A stretch of DNA of 64,000 bases from Saprospiraceae bacterium (lineage in GTDB: Bacteria > Bacteroidota > Bacteroidia > Chitinophagales > Saprospiraceae), in the NCBI GenBank assembly GCA_013001595.1, contig JABDMH010000094.1, positions 62,001-126,000 of the forward strand, given 5' to 3'. Positions 19,046 to 28,180 of the stretch are shown here, piece by piece. Position numbers and translations under genes: made by a program. Positions within the stretch are counted from its first letter, which is position 1. Each line of letters opens with the position of its first letter. Under the pieces are notes generated by a model that worked only from the letters and a program-made list of their open reading frames with translations, had not been told where the DNA came from and ran no database searches.

Positions 19046-19777
19046 CTACTGATCTACTCGCTTTCCATTTCCACTAATAAACTCAATAATTTTGGCATCA
19101 GGTATCTGGAAAGACACCTTTTCGACCAGGAAATTCTTGGCATCGACAAAACTCGAGAACCTACCTGTGTAGTAATCATAGGACTGGTCATCCTGCTTTT
19201 GCCACATGATTTTATCAAAATGCTTGGTTATTGGATCACTCTTTCTCAGCGCATCGTGGTCGTTACGCAGGAAGATGGTGTATCCTGAAAAATTTATGGG
19301 AACTCGCTGCAGTCTCGAAATCCTTCCACCTCGTTTCTCGGACATAACGAGCAACTCCAATGGATCTTGGTCCACAGGTGCTCTTCTTTGGCTCTTTTGA
19401 CCAACACGTTGAATGGGTTGTCGGTCAAGAATTTTGCCATAATTGGCACTTAATGTCAGTGGTAAGGTATGCCTTGGTCTATCTAGATCGAGAGTGAATG
19501 TATCAGATGCGTAGCCATGGGCAGTTGCCTGGATTTCAATAGTTTGCAATTCATTGAAGTCGATCTGGATCCAACCAGAGGAATCAGTTTTACTTACTTG
19601 TATGTCTTCACCGTGTGGCCACAAAACTTCTAACTGCACATCATTGATAAAAGCAGCAGATGCCTGGTCAATAAAGTTAATACGTATTGATTGTGATTCC
19701 AGTCCGCTATGTTGTGCATTAACCAGGTATAGCATACACAACAAGTATAGGGTCAATGCAACTCGATGCTGCGACAT
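19046..19777 (-). CDS. Secreted protein with Cna-B-like and SPOR-like domains
   Basis: 243 residues, not assigned to a named family. A signal peptide is seen (residues 1-21, ends LVNAQ). A beta-rich region (about 28-110, with TDSSGWIQIDFNEL and TAHGYASDTF) resembles carboxypeptidase-regulatory domains. The C-terminal part (about 190-235) has YYTGRFSSFVDAKNFL and PDAKIIEFISG, close to the SPOR pattern that binds glycan strands lacking stem peptides. A periplasmic or outer-membrane cell-wall role is inference. The architecture matches the larger protein at 52760-53980. Confidence 0.65.
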   Translation of the reverse strand: MSQHRVALTLYLLCMLYLVNAQHSGLESQSIRINFIDQASAAFINDVQLEVLWPHGEDIQVSKTDSSGWIQIDFNELQTIEIQATAHGYASDTFTLDLDRPRHTLPLTLSANYGKILDRQPIQRVGQKSQRRAPVDQDPLELLVMSEKRGGRISRLQRVPINFSGYTIFLRNDHDALRKSDPITKHFDKIMWQKQDDQSYDYYTGRFSSFVDAKNFLVEKVSFQIPDAKIIEFISGNGKRVDQ

Positions 19778-19885
19778 TACTGATCAGATTTAAGAGCAAA
19801 GATAATGGAGCCTCAATTAAGAATCTGTTATCATTGTGCTAAGATTAAAAAATAGCTCACTTTTGGTATTGTTCAAGATTCAACT

Positions 19886-20854
19886 ATGGCAGCGCCCAGT
19901 CAAGTAATAGACGTCGTCTTTATGGGAACACCAGCATTCGCTGTTCCTACCCTCAGGGCCTTGAATGAGCACGGGGAGATTAACATTACGGGAGTAGTCA
20001 CCGCATTGGACAAGCTGGGAGGACGCGGCAGAAAAGAGCTTCAAGAGTCGGAAGTGAAGAGAGCTGCAATTGCTCTTGGTCTACCCATCATGCAGCCAAA
20101 GAATCTAAAATCCGATGATTTTAATCGAACACTTAGGAATTGCAATCCTGATCTCATCGTGGTAGTAGCATTCAGAATGCTACCAGAAAAGGTGTGGAGC
20201 ATACCAAGGCTGGGTACTATTAACCTTCACGCATCACTCCTTCCATCCTATAGAGGAGCAGCACCAATAAATTGGGCCATCATCAATGGAGAAGTAAAAA
20301 CGGGACTAACTACATTTTTTATTGATCGAACCATCGACACTGGACACATTATTGATCAGGTAGCGATGGACATCCTGGAGGAGGACTCTGCCGGACAGCT
20401 GCATGATCGGATGATGGTCGCAGGGGCAGGACTCACTGTGAAGACTGTATTGGCGATCAAAAATGGCACTTTCTCCATCAAAATCCAAGATGATCATAAA
20501 GTGTCAAAAGCGCCAAAAATATTTGTAGAAGATTGTGAGATAGATTTCTCTAAGAAAGCTGCTGATGTTTATAATCTTATTAGGGGCTTAAGCCCTTATC
20601 CTGGAGCCTGGTTTACCTTTCATGATCAAGTTCTTAAGATCTACGCTGCAAAGATTTTTAATGCAAAGCTAGATCTGAGTCCGGGAGTCATCCTCTCAAA
20701 TGGCTCATCTATCTTGCTAGTTGGCACTGAAGATTATCCCATATCATTAGAAATTGTACAATTAGAAGGCAGAAAAAGAATGTCGGTGGGTGACTTTTTA
20801 AACGGTTTTCGACTCAATGAATCTGAAATTACGGCTGAACTAGCTGATCAGTAA
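19886..20854 (+). CDS. fmt: Methionyl-tRNA formyltransferase
   Basis: 322 residues, normal for Fmt. It formylates initiator Met-tRNA using 10-formyltetrahydrofolate. Seen: FMGTPAFAVPTLRAL at the N-terminus; LHASLLPSYRGAAPINWAI (about 114-132) with the catalytic His; DTGHIIDQ (about 151) with the catalytic Asp; and a C-terminal tRNA-binding barrel containing RGLSPYPGAWF. def, its usual partner, is not adjacent. It is divergent from the SPOR-like gene. Confidence 0.95.
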   Translation: MAAPSQVIDVVFMGTPAFAVPTLRALNEHGEINITGVVTALDKLGGRGRKELQESEVKRAAIALGLPIMQPKNLKSDDFNRTLRNCNPDLIVVVAFRMLPEKVWSIPRLGTINLHASLLPSYRGAAPINWAIINGEVKTGLTTFFIDRTIDTGHIIDQVAMDILEEDSAGQLHDRMMVAGAGLTVKTVLAIKNGTFSIKIQDDHKVSKAPKIFVEDCEIDFSKKAADVYNLIRGLSPYPGAWFTFHDQVLKIYAAKIFNAKLDLSPGVILSNGSSILLVGTEDYPISLEIVQLEGRKRMSVGDFLNGFRLNESEITAELADQ

Positions 20855-20907
20855 GTATGCTGATTTATCCTATTTGTCCTCAGGATTTCAGTTATGCACT
20901 TTTGAAT

Positions 20908-21105
20908 TTACCGTATGGTGAAAGTGACTTTTTTCAAAGATTCCATAATAAATTTTGAAATCTTCACATCGGTTAGTTCCGAACTCTTACTGGTTACATC
21001 ACTTAGCATGATTGATTCCGGACTGTAATTCAAATAAATGAAGCTGATGACAGACATTGCAATCAGTAGTACCAGACCTATAACTTTTAGGGTTTTCATA
21101 GACAT
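20908..21105 (-). CDS. Small single-pass membrane protein, unknown
   Basis: 65 residues. One hydrophobic segment near the N-terminus (LKVIGLVLLIAMSVISFIYL) is followed by a short polar tail. Nothing identifies the family. It has an isolated position between fmt (convergent) and the ABC ATPase gene (same strand, ending 126 bases downstream... i.e. upstream of it in transcription order is that operon's end). An internal start at the second Met would remove two residues. The clear membrane anchor and sensible codon use favour a real gene, but no homology was recognised. Confidence 0.5.
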   Translation of the reverse strand: MSMKTLKVIGLVLLIAMSVISFIYLNYSPESIMLSDVTSKSSELTDVKISKFIMESLKKVTFTIR

Positions 21106-21230
21106 TCATTTGGCAACACTAATATATAAGACATCTTTAGCATATAATCTTTCCTCTCTGTTAAAGTTGCCTAAATTATAGACGTATGAATGAGGTAATA
21201 GGTTGCACGTAAACACTTTTTTTATATAAA

Positions 21231-22766
21231 TCACTTCAGTGGATGGACTTGACCTTTATCTAATGACAGAATGTGATGACATGCATGTCGGACCAAATGG
21301 AGATCGTGTGAAACCAAAAGGATGGTAATTTCCCTGTGAGTACAAAGGTCTTTTAATAGTGTTACAATATCCAATTGTACCCGCTTATCCAGGGCAGACA
21401 GTGATTCATCTAAAATTAGGATCCCAGGTTGCTTTGCCAGCGCCCTGGCAATACAAACTCGCTGCTTCTCTCCTCCAGACAACTGACTTCTTTCCTTTGT
21501 CGCCATTTGGGCTGGAAGCTTCACATCGGCAAGTAGTTGGGTAATCCTTTCTTTTATCTCATCATTATGCTTGTAACTAGAAGACTTTAGCACATCCTTT
21601 AGGACTTTCCTGACGCGCTGACGGGGTGGAAGAGCGGTCGCGGCATCTTGCATGATATACTGTACTTTGCTAAAAAAGGCACGTTCATCCCGTAAGATCA
21701 ATTCTCTGATGTCTATCCCTTCGAGAAAAATCGAATCGACTGGTGCTATGAGGAGGCCGGAAACTAGTTTCATCAAGGTGGACTTTCCGCTTCCAGAATT
21801 GCCGACAATGCCATACATTTTTCCTTTGTCTATGTGCAAATTCACATCTTTCAAGATGAGTTCATCATAAGATTTTCTTGCGAGTAGACTCTTCTTCCTT
21901 GATTCATACTGGTAGGAGAGATTCTGTACTCTTAAGATCTCATCTTTCGTAGTGATTTCGGAAGCTTTATCCTTCATGGTGATATAGCTATGGATAAGGT
22001 TTTTGACAGCAATATGGTCTCCCTGATGACCAGCCAGATCATCGTTGCCCTGGCTGATCAGCCCACCTGCATGCAACAAGTACCAATAGTCAGCCAGATC
22101 ATCGGCCAGGGCTAGGTCATGAGTAATCATTAAAATTCCAGCGTTCTCATTCTGCTGTATAAAGAGCCTAAACCGATCGATGAGTAGATCTTGGCTTTCT
22201 TGATCAATGGATGAGAAAGGCTCATCCGCAATGATCAACTGTGGTTGAGAAGCCATAGCCATGGCGCAACAAACTCTCTGAAGCTGCCCTAACGAAATTT
22301 CATGAGGATATGCGCCATAGATTTGATCGGCTTGCTCCAAACCCATGTGTTCCAGCCAGTCTATCGCGCCTAGAGGAGCAATACTCCTATTTTTGTTTTT
22401 CTGCAACCTAAGTACTTCTTCAATCTGTTGACCACAACGCATGGTAGGATTGGTTGCGAGCAATGGATTTTGGGGAATGATGGCAAGCCTTTCTCTACGA
22501 AGATTTCTCATCAGGTCAACTTCTGCCTGCAGTACGTCGACATCGCCCAAATATACCTTGCTGTTAGCCGAAACTTGCGCATGATTTGGCAGAAGGTTAA
22601 ATATAGCTTTGGAGATGGTGCTCTTGCCAGAACCAGTCTCCCCCATCAACAAAGTGATGGTATTGCGTAATACTTGAATGGAAACATTCTTAACCGCAAC
22701 ATACTCTTCACCCCTATTGTGGTACTCAATACTTAGATTTCTTATTTCTAACAACGGCTTGATCAC
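21231..22766 (-). CDS. Double-ATPase ABC transporter protein (DppDF/oligopeptide type)
   Basis: 511 residues with two fused nucleotide-binding domains. Domain 1: Walker A GETGSGKST (about 41), signature SLGQLQRV, Walker B LIIADEP. Domain 2: Walker A GNSGSGKST, signature LSGGEKQRV, Walker B ILILDES, switch His in SHDLHL. Fused DppD-DppF-like ATPases normally energise peptide, nickel or opine importers. No permease or binding protein lies beside it. The start is a GTG, and the gene begins 8 bases after the M1 peptidase stop codon, so the two form an operon. The link suggests peptide uptake after proteolysis, which is inference. Confidence 0.88.
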   Translation of the reverse strand: MIKPLLEIRNLSIEYHNRGEEYVAVKNVSIQVLRNTITLLMGETGSGKSTISKAIFNLLPNHAQVSANSKVYLGDVDVLQAEVDLMRNLRRERLAIIPQNPLLATNPTMRCGQQIEEVLRLQKNKNRSIAPLGAIDWLEHMGLEQADQIYGAYPHEISLGQLQRVCCAMAMASQPQLIIADEPFSSIDQESQDLLIDRFRLFIQQNENAGILMITHDLALADDLADYWYLLHAGGLISQGNDDLAGHQGDHIAVKNLIHSYITMKDKASEITTKDEILRVQNLSYQYESRKKSLLARKSYDELILKDVNLHIDKGKMYGIVGNSGSGKSTLMKLVSGLLIAPVDSIFLEGIDIRELILRDERAFFSKVQYIMQDAATALPPRQRVRKVLKDVLKSSSYKHNDEIKERITQLLADVKLPAQMATKERSQLSGGEKQRVCIARALAKQPGILILDESLSALDKRVQLDIVTLLKDLCTHREITILLVSHDLHLVRHACHHILSLDKGQVHPLK

Positions 22767-22774
22767 GGTTACGA

Positions 22775-24613
22775 TTAAGGAACTTCCATGCGGTTGTTAG
22801 AAAGGTCAAAATCAGCTAATCTCAAGGTTGGATCAATCTCTGCTGCCTTTACACTTTTTCCATCTGCTTTAATCCTCATCAGGTACTGGTTGTCTGTCCA
22901 TGGCCAATCAGGCTCGACTTGATAGCTATACACACCATCCCTAGTCTTTGCATTGCGCATAATTCGCAATGGCACCGTATGCAGGCTGCTGGTACCATCA
23001 CTGTAAAACACCTCCACATCTATGGGCATTGGCACCTCACCTTGGCGATCAATGCGAATAACGGTTTCATCGGCTCCTGGTTCGATGCTGGATATTTTGT
23101 ACTCGATCAACTTGGTTGTGTACACAAAGTACTGAAGATACCAATCCAAAACCATCTGACTTTGCTTTTCAAATATCCTAAGCAGATCGACATCTCTAGG
23201 ATGCCTAAACTTCCATTGCTCATAATATTTGCGCATTGCTGTCTCATAGTGCTCTTCCCCCACAATATATTCCAACTGCTTCAAAAAAATCGCTCCCTTG
23301 TTGTAAGCTGCCATTCCATAAGCTGTATTGCTTCGATAATGATCGGCATGGGTATTCATCGCTTCCTCAATGCCCATTTTTGCGACTTTGCGATAACTAC
23401 TATACAAAATGGTATATGGCTTATCCTGATAGGGCCCACCTAGATGACCACTTTTCCGCAATTCATTCTTTATGGTTACTTCGGCTAATTCAGTGAATCC
23501 TTCATCCATCCATGGGTAAAGCAATTCATTGGTAGCCAGCAGGCCCTGATACCAGGAATGCATAAGCTCATGGATAGAAACACCCACTAGACTACTCAAT
23601 CCACGCTCACCAGTTATTAGGGTCGCCATCGGATACTCCATTCCGCCGTCTCCGCCCTGAATAAAGGAGTACACCGGGTATGGATACTCACCGTGGCGAG
23701 CTACAATAAGTCTATAGGCTTCCTTCATAATTTCAGGTAACTCCCCCCAGGTCTTCCTTGCATTCTTACCTTTTTGATAGAAGAATCGAAAGACCTTGCC
23801 CTCATCGACCTCAATATTCGTATGTGTATAATCAGGATCAGCTGCCCAAGCAAAATCATGCACTCCCTCAGCTTTAAAATGCCAGGTAAGTTTGCCACCA
23901 CGTTTGTGCTTGATATTGCGATTGGAGTAGCCATACCCAATATCCTCGCCATTTTGTAGTACGCCAGTTGCCGCCACAACCAATTGATTATCTAGCGTGA
24001 TCTGTACATCAAAATTTGACCAAACACCATAAAACTCTCTTGCAACGTATGGATCTGGATGCCATCCATCCCTATCGTATTCTGAAATCTTTGGGTACCA
24101 CTGCACCATTGAATACGAGATCCCCTCCTTATTGTCTCTGCCAGATCTTCTGATTTGTAACGGCACCTGGCCTTCAAATTCCATCTCCAGCAAGACTCCC
24201 GCTCTCGGTGGAATCGACCGTTCGAGAACCACCTCTAGAATGGTGCCCTCTACCTCAAAATCTTGAGAACGACCATCCAACGTTAAGCTATAAATCTTCA
24301 GGAATCCTATCTCATTAGGTGCAAGCTGTGAAATGCGATCCGAGACCCGTGCGTCTGGATCTGGAATAGTGCCAGATCGCACGTCCATCATACTACCGGG
24401 CTGAAAAGCATTGTTGTATAGATGATAGTAAAGTCGATATAAAGTATCTGGTGAATGGTTGAAATAAAATAACTGCTGTTGGCCAGTATATCGATGATTC
24501 TCAACATCTAGATCTACTTGTATACGGTAATCTGCTTTTTGCTGCCAAGTGTCTGCAAGACCAGGTACTTGTAGACCACTGTATATAAACAGCAGAGCTA
24601 GGAACTGTTTCAT
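22775..24613 (-). CDS. M1-family zinc metallopeptidase, secreted
   Basis: 612 residues. Signal peptide 1-20, then an aminopeptidase-N-like beta saddle. The substrate amino-terminus motif is GGMEYPM (near 327, a variant of GAMEN). The zinc site is HELMHSW (near 347) with the third ligand Glu in DEGFTELAE (near 370). This is the short Bacteroidota form that ends soon after the helical region. It probably removes N-terminal residues from peptides in the periplasm or at the surface. It is first gene of the operon with the double-ATPase ABC protein. Its upstream leader has strong hairpins (see 24723-24760). Confidence 0.88.
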   Translation of the reverse strand: MKQFLALLFIYSGLQVPGLADTWQQKADYRIQVDLDVENHRYTGQQQLFYFNHSPDTLYRLYYHLYNNAFQPGSMMDVRSGTIPDPDARVSDRISQLAPNEIGFLKIYSLTLDGRSQDFEVEGTILEVVLERSIPPRAGVLLEMEFEGQVPLQIRRSGRDNKEGISYSMVQWYPKISEYDRDGWHPDPYVAREFYGVWSNFDVQITLDNQLVVAATGVLQNGEDIGYGYSNRNIKHKRGGKLTWHFKAEGVHDFAWAADPDYTHTNIEVDEGKVFRFFYQKGKNARKTWGELPEIMKEAYRLIVARHGEYPYPVYSFIQGGDGGMEYPMATLITGERGLSSLVGVSIHELMHSWYQGLLATNELLYPWMDEGFTELAEVTIKNELRKSGHLGGPYQDKPYTILYSSYRKVAKMGIEEAMNTHADHYRSNTAYGMAAYNKGAIFLKQLEYIVGEEHYETAMRKYYEQWKFRHPRDVDLLRIFEKQSQMVLDWYLQYFVYTTKLIEYKISSIEPGADETVIRIDRQGEVPMPIDVEVFYSDGTSSLHTVPLRIMRNAKTRDGVYSYQVEPDWPWTDNQYLMRIKADGKSVKAAEIDPTLRLADFDLSNNRMEVP

Positions 24614-24636
24614 AATGGCTTCGAAGTTAGGGTTTT

Positions 24637-24659
24637 CCAGTCAGTTATTGATTGACTGG
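24637..24659. repeat. Hairpin in the M1 peptidase leader
   Basis: CCAGTCA-N9-TGACTGG forms a 7-bp stem, 24 bases before the ATG at 24613. There is no T tract on the minus strand, so it is not a terminator. It may affect translation or be an operator. Confidence 0.35.
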
Positions 24660-24722
24660 CAGGTAGGTCAATAACAGTTTACCGTGAAGATTGACAATCC
24701 GCTTGATCTGGCTTATCAAATG

Positions 24723-24760
24723 AAAAAGTCCCGCCCACATCGTTTGACAGTGGCGGGACC
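24723..24760 (-). terminator. Strong hairpin with T tract upstream of the M1 peptidase
   Basis: On the minus strand GTCCCGCC/GGCGGGAC (arms 24752-24759 and 24728-24735, extendable by AC/GT past one bulge) is followed by five T residues. By form it is an intrinsic terminator, but no annotated minus gene ends here. It lies about 110 bases before the M1 peptidase start. It could end a small RNA or attenuate the peptidase operon. A second hairpin (ATGGTTTT/AAAACCAT, 24790-24812) lies just upstream. Confidence 0.5.
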
Positions 24761-24878
24761 AAGGTTGGTTTGGTTAATAGACCTTTTGTATGGTTTTAGT
24801 AGCAAAAACCATGTCAGAAATCTTTATATGTTACTTCTAGTGCTCATTTGTACCATAGAGAAGATTAAATTATTCCCT

Positions 24879-24886
24879 TACTTTTG
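24879..24886 (+). promoter_or_regulatory. -7 element for the DUF6580 gene
   Basis: TACTTTTG matches TAnnTTTG and lies 18 bases before the ATG at 24905, implying a leader of about 10-12 nt. A -33 element at normal spacing is not evident. Confidence 0.4.
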
Positions 24887-24904
24887 TACAAAGCATGTCT
24901 TGAT

Positions 24905-25468
24905 ATGAAGCAGAATAGCGTCCATTGGTTTGTAATAGTCGGAATGATCCTTGTCGCGGCCATGAGCAGGTTTATACCACACTGGCACAATTTTACTGCT
25001 GTTGGTGCCATGGGCCTTTTCGGTGCAGCTTACCTCAATAAAAGACACCTATCCTTTATCATACCCTTGTTGGCACTTTGGATAAGTGACCTCATATTGA
25101 ACAATACTGTTTATGGAAGTTTTCATGAGGGGTTTGTGTGGTTTACTGATTTCTCCATCTTCGTGTACGCTGGATTCCTTTTGGTAGTATTAGTAGGACA
25201 TATCCTGCTCAAGAAGATCTCTTTTACCAATGTTCTGGCAGCTTCAGTGGTCGCCTCTTTGGTATTTTTTCTGGTAAGCAACTTCGGTTCTTTCATGTTA
25301 GATCCAATGTATCCGAAAACTGCTTCTGGTCTAGGTGCTGCATATTTGGCGGGTATTCCATTCTTTTGGAATAGCTTGTTAGCAAATATCTTCTACAGCT
25401 TCGTCCTCATTGGTTCCTATGAGTTGATCAGTCAGAAATTCCTTCCAGCCCTTTCTCAAAGTTCTTGA
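24905..25468 (+). CDS. DUF6580 family membrane protein, possible small-solute importer
   Basis: I use ATG 24905 rather than an in-frame TTG at 24884; this gives 187 residues (MKQNSVHWF...). Five or six hydrophobic segments are visible. The conserved-looking N-terminal part is MSRFIPHWHNFTAVGAMGLF, followed by LWISDLILNN and a loop with GSFMLDPMYPK. The size and topology recall ECF-type substrate-binding subunits, and DUF6580 members are usually described only as putative transport proteins. It is convergent with the PgpH/adenosyltransferase pair. A role in corrinoid uptake is speculation based on that neighbour. Confidence 0.75.
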   Translation: MKQNSVHWFVIVGMILVAAMSRFIPHWHNFTAVGAMGLFGAAYLNKRHLSFIIPLLALWISDLILNNTVYGSFHEGFVWFTDFSIFVYAGFLLVVLVGHILLKKISFTNVLAASVVASLVFFLVSNFGSFMLDPMYPKTASGLGAAYLAGIPFFWNSLLANIFYSFVLIGSYELISQKFLPALSQSS

Positions 25469-25523
25469 TTAACAAACAATTGGGTTCATTACAGGAAACT
25501 AACTATCTGAAGTGATTGCAAAT

Positions 25524-27614
25524 CTAAATAGGTTCTGAAGATATATTTGCACTATTTTCCACGGGTTCGGGATATTCCACGCGAATGTGATAAATGCTTT
25601 TGAGAACCTTCTTGAAGGATGAACGTATCATTTCAAGCTCCCGAAATGAAAGATCGGCATTATCAAGTTGGCTTTTTTCCATCTTGTAGGCAATGATCTT
25701 ATCCACCAGCTCATTGATCGATGATTCACTAGGGTCCTTAAGACTTTTACTGGCAGCTTCCAAGCTATCTGCCAACATCAGTATAGCCTGCTCCTTGGTG
25801 GAAGGTCTGGGTCCAGGATATTGAAATTGCTCGTGGGCATCAACGGGCAGATTGCCCTCTTTAAATGCAGCTTGATAAAAGTACTCTACCCTTGTGGTGC
25901 CATGATGTGTCCAAATTAGGTCAATGATTTCCTTTGGCAAACGGTGCTTTTTTGCCATGGCTACACCATTGGGTACATGTTCAATTATCTTTTGAGCGCT
26001 TTCCAGGGGACTTAAATGGTCGTGAGGATTGTGTGCGCTTTGGTTTTCTATGAAGATCTCAGACTCTGCTACCTTCCCTATATCGTGATATAGGGCAGCC
26101 ACTTTCACTAAGAGAGAATCCGCACCAATCTCCTCTGCTGCAGCTTCAGCGAGATTTCCAACTTGTAGAGAATGTTGAAAAGTACCTGGAGCCTGCATCG
26201 ATAGATCTTTAAGTAGAGGCTTGTTTACGTCACTGAGTTCGGAGAGGGTTATGGAAGATGTGAAGCCAAAAATCCTTTCCAGGAGGGGAACCAAAGGATA
26301 GGCCAAAAAAGTTAAGACCACATTGATGAAAAACCAAGTGAACAAGGACCATTCTATGGTCTTAAGATCACCTTCCACGATAAGTGCCAAACCCAAATAT
26401 CCTAGGCAATACGTGAGCAGAATTAGGAGGATCGAATTGAAAAATGTAGACCAGTATCTTGTGATGTGATTACTTAACACGGTTACTATACCAGCTAAAA
26501 TCTGTAGAAAAGTAAATTCGTAGCCCAGTGAAGACAAAAAGCTTGCCACCAAGACAATTACGATTAGAGAGAACAATGCAAGCCGGTCATTATAAAATGT
26601 CTTAATTACAATGGGTGCAATGCAAAAAGGAATCATATATGCACTGAGGGTACCATTGGTCTCTACAACATGCACCAAGTAGCCAAATAACGGCAGCCAC
26701 ATGAGCATGAACAAGAGCTTTCTTGCACTTTTAAATACCTCACGGTTGTGATATTGAAGATAAAATAAATAGACCCCAACAATCAGGCAAGTTAGCAACA
26801 GATAGCCACCAAAAACCACCCAGTAGGACTTATTCTCCGAGATCTGAGATTCATATGCAATTTTGAAGGAGTCCAGTCGTCTCGCAGCATCCTCAGAAAT
26901 AATGGCTCCACCTGAAATGACCAAATCTCCCTCTTGCACCAATCCCTTGGTTCGAGAAATCTTCTGTTGTGCAGTTTCGAGAAACTTTTGTGTAACAACC
27001 GGATCTGCATTGATATTTGGTTGGATTTGACGTTCCAACAAAGTAAATAGAAGTGAGGCATTGTGCAAGCCAGAATTCTGCAGTTTAGATTTGAGCAGCT
27101 CTCCCACTTCCTCAATCGAGTGTGGTTCCAATGTCGACACAATATTCTCTTCAACAACCTTGACCACCCTTTCCTGGTTGGTGCTATCCCTGGCGACGAT
27201 GCCATCACTATAAATCTGCTGCAGAATCTGCTTGCCAACTTCTATATATTTTGTGGGTTGCTGCTGCAGATCAGGGTAGTCTCCTGGCCCAAGATTCTGA
27301 ATAATACGATTGAGATCATCACCGAAAGATTGAGTAGCGATGGATGGAAGTGTCTCGTCACGACTATAAAAAACTCCCATCTCTGCAGCCACCGCATCCA
27401 TCTCACTTTGTACAAGTGAATCGGGCTTGAGAATGGCAAAGTCGAACGGCGCACTAAGATCACCATGATTCCAAAGTTGACCGATCTGATAATCGTACTT
27501 AAAACGGACATTGTCGGGAAAAAGTAAACTGAGCAAAAATATCGTCAAGAGCACTAATGCGTACTTGGCTATGTCACCCTGATTTTCTCGAATGCGTCTG
27601 TATAATTTGCTCAT
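25524..27614 (-). CDS. pgpH: 7TM-HD cyclic-di-AMP phosphodiesterase, PgpH type
   Basis: An in-frame start at 27635 exists, but ATG 27614 overlaps the preceding stop as ATGA and is preferred (696 residues). Order: one membrane helix (about 15-33), a large extracytoplasmic 7TMR-HD extracellular domain to about 270, seven membrane helices (about 275-465), then a cytoplasmic HD domain with QHSLQVGNLAE and the metal pair in ALYHDIGK (near 510), plus HHGTT further on. PgpH relatives hydrolyse c-di-AMP to pApA. The matching synthase gene cdaA is at 47.8 kb. It is translationally coupled to the cobalamin adenosyltransferase upstream. Confidence 0.9.
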   Translation of the reverse strand: MSKLYRRIRENQGDIAKYALVLLTIFLLSLLFPDNVRFKYDYQIGQLWNHGDLSAPFDFAILKPDSLVQSEMDAVAAEMGVFYSRDETLPSIATQSFGDDLNRIIQNLGPGDYPDLQQQPTKYIEVGKQILQQIYSDGIVARDSTNQERVVKVVEENIVSTLEPHSIEEVGELLKSKLQNSGLHNASLLFTLLERQIQPNINADPVVTQKFLETAQQKISRTKGLVQEGDLVISGGAIISEDAARRLDSFKIAYESQISENKSYWVVFGGYLLLTCLIVGVYLFYLQYHNREVFKSARKLLFMLMWLPLFGYLVHVVETNGTLSAYMIPFCIAPIVIKTFYNDRLALFSLIVIVLVASFLSSLGYEFTFLQILAGIVTVLSNHITRYWSTFFNSILLILLTYCLGYLGLALIVEGDLKTIEWSLFTWFFINVVLTFLAYPLVPLLERIFGFTSSITLSELSDVNKPLLKDLSMQAPGTFQHSLQVGNLAEAAAEEIGADSLLVKVAALYHDIGKVAESEIFIENQSAHNPHDHLSPLESAQKIIEHVPNGVAMAKKHRLPKEIIDLIWTHHGTTRVEYFYQAAFKEGNLPVDAHEQFQYPGPRPSTKEQAILMLADSLEAASKSLKDPSESSINELVDKIIAYKMEKSQLDNADLSFRELEMIRSSFKKVLKSIYHIRVEYPEPVENSANISSEPI

Positions 27615-28165
27615 TTTCCGGATCTTCCGATCCACTTTACTTCTGGAGTCTTATTGAATTTGGCAATCGCTCTCGCGAGAATAAATAGATAGTCGGACAA
27701 TCGATTTAAGAATTTGATCACATTCTCATCCAATTCTTCCTTTTGCCTATGAAGGGTCACCACCCTTCTCTCTGCCCGACGGCACACTGTCCGACATACA
27801 TGGCAAGTTGCCACAGTACGATCACCGCCTGGCAGGATAAAGTGCTTGAGTTCTGGTAGATCCTGAGACAATCTATCAATTTGATTTTCAAGGTTAAGTA
27901 TATCTTCTTCATTTACCCCTTCCATACTTACTGCCACACCAGGACGAGTCGCTAGATTAGCACCAATGTTAAAAAGCATGTTTTGAATAAATGTGAGGGT
28001 AGCTTCTTGGTCTGATAAAGGATTATCCACCATCAATGCACCCAGAAAGGAGTTTAGTTCATCAACTGTTCCATAGGCCTCGATTCGGATATCATCTTTT
28101 AAATAGCTACCACCACCATATAGTGAGGTACTGCCGGTATCACCCTTCTTCGTGTATATTTTCAT
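27611..28165 (-). CDS. ATP:cob(I)alamin adenosyltransferase, PduO type
   Basis: 184 residues, typical of PduO/MMAB-type enzymes that transfer adenosyl from ATP to cob(I)alamin. The N-terminal ATP site KIYTKKGDTGSTSLYGG and the C-terminal RTVCRRAERRVV are diagnostic. Its product, adenosylcobalamin, serves methylmalonyl-CoA mutase, linking it to pccB at 9.7 kb. No mutase genes are visible. It shares an ATGA overlap with pgpH, and a TACCTTTG -7 element lies 16 bases ahead of its start. There is no evident functional link between B12 and c-di-AMP; the pairing may be incidental. Confidence 0.93.
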   Translation of the reverse strand: MKIYTKKGDTGSTSLYGGGSYLKDDIRIEAYGTVDELNSFLGALMVDNPLSDQEATLTFIQNMLFNIGANLATRPGVAVSMEGVNEEDILNLENQIDRLSQDLPELKHFILPGGDRTVATCHVCRTVCRRAERRVVTLHRQKEELDENVIKFLNRLSDYLFILARAIAKFNKTPEVKWIGRSGK

Positions 28166-28180
28166 TACGTCCTTGGATTA

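Noticed and set aside
24728-24759. Cobalamin riboswitch: the minus strand contains CCCGCCACTGT, a conserved riboswitch string, near B12 genes
   Set aside because: The expected preceding GGGAA and GGTG-AATCC elements within about 30 nt are missing. The string is one arm plus loop of a terminator hairpin, and the B12-box is only loosely matched (AAGCCAG).
24684-24908. Plus-strand 74-residue ORF
   Set aside because: It runs through the terminator-like hairpin and the promoter of the DUF6580 gene and has no family features.
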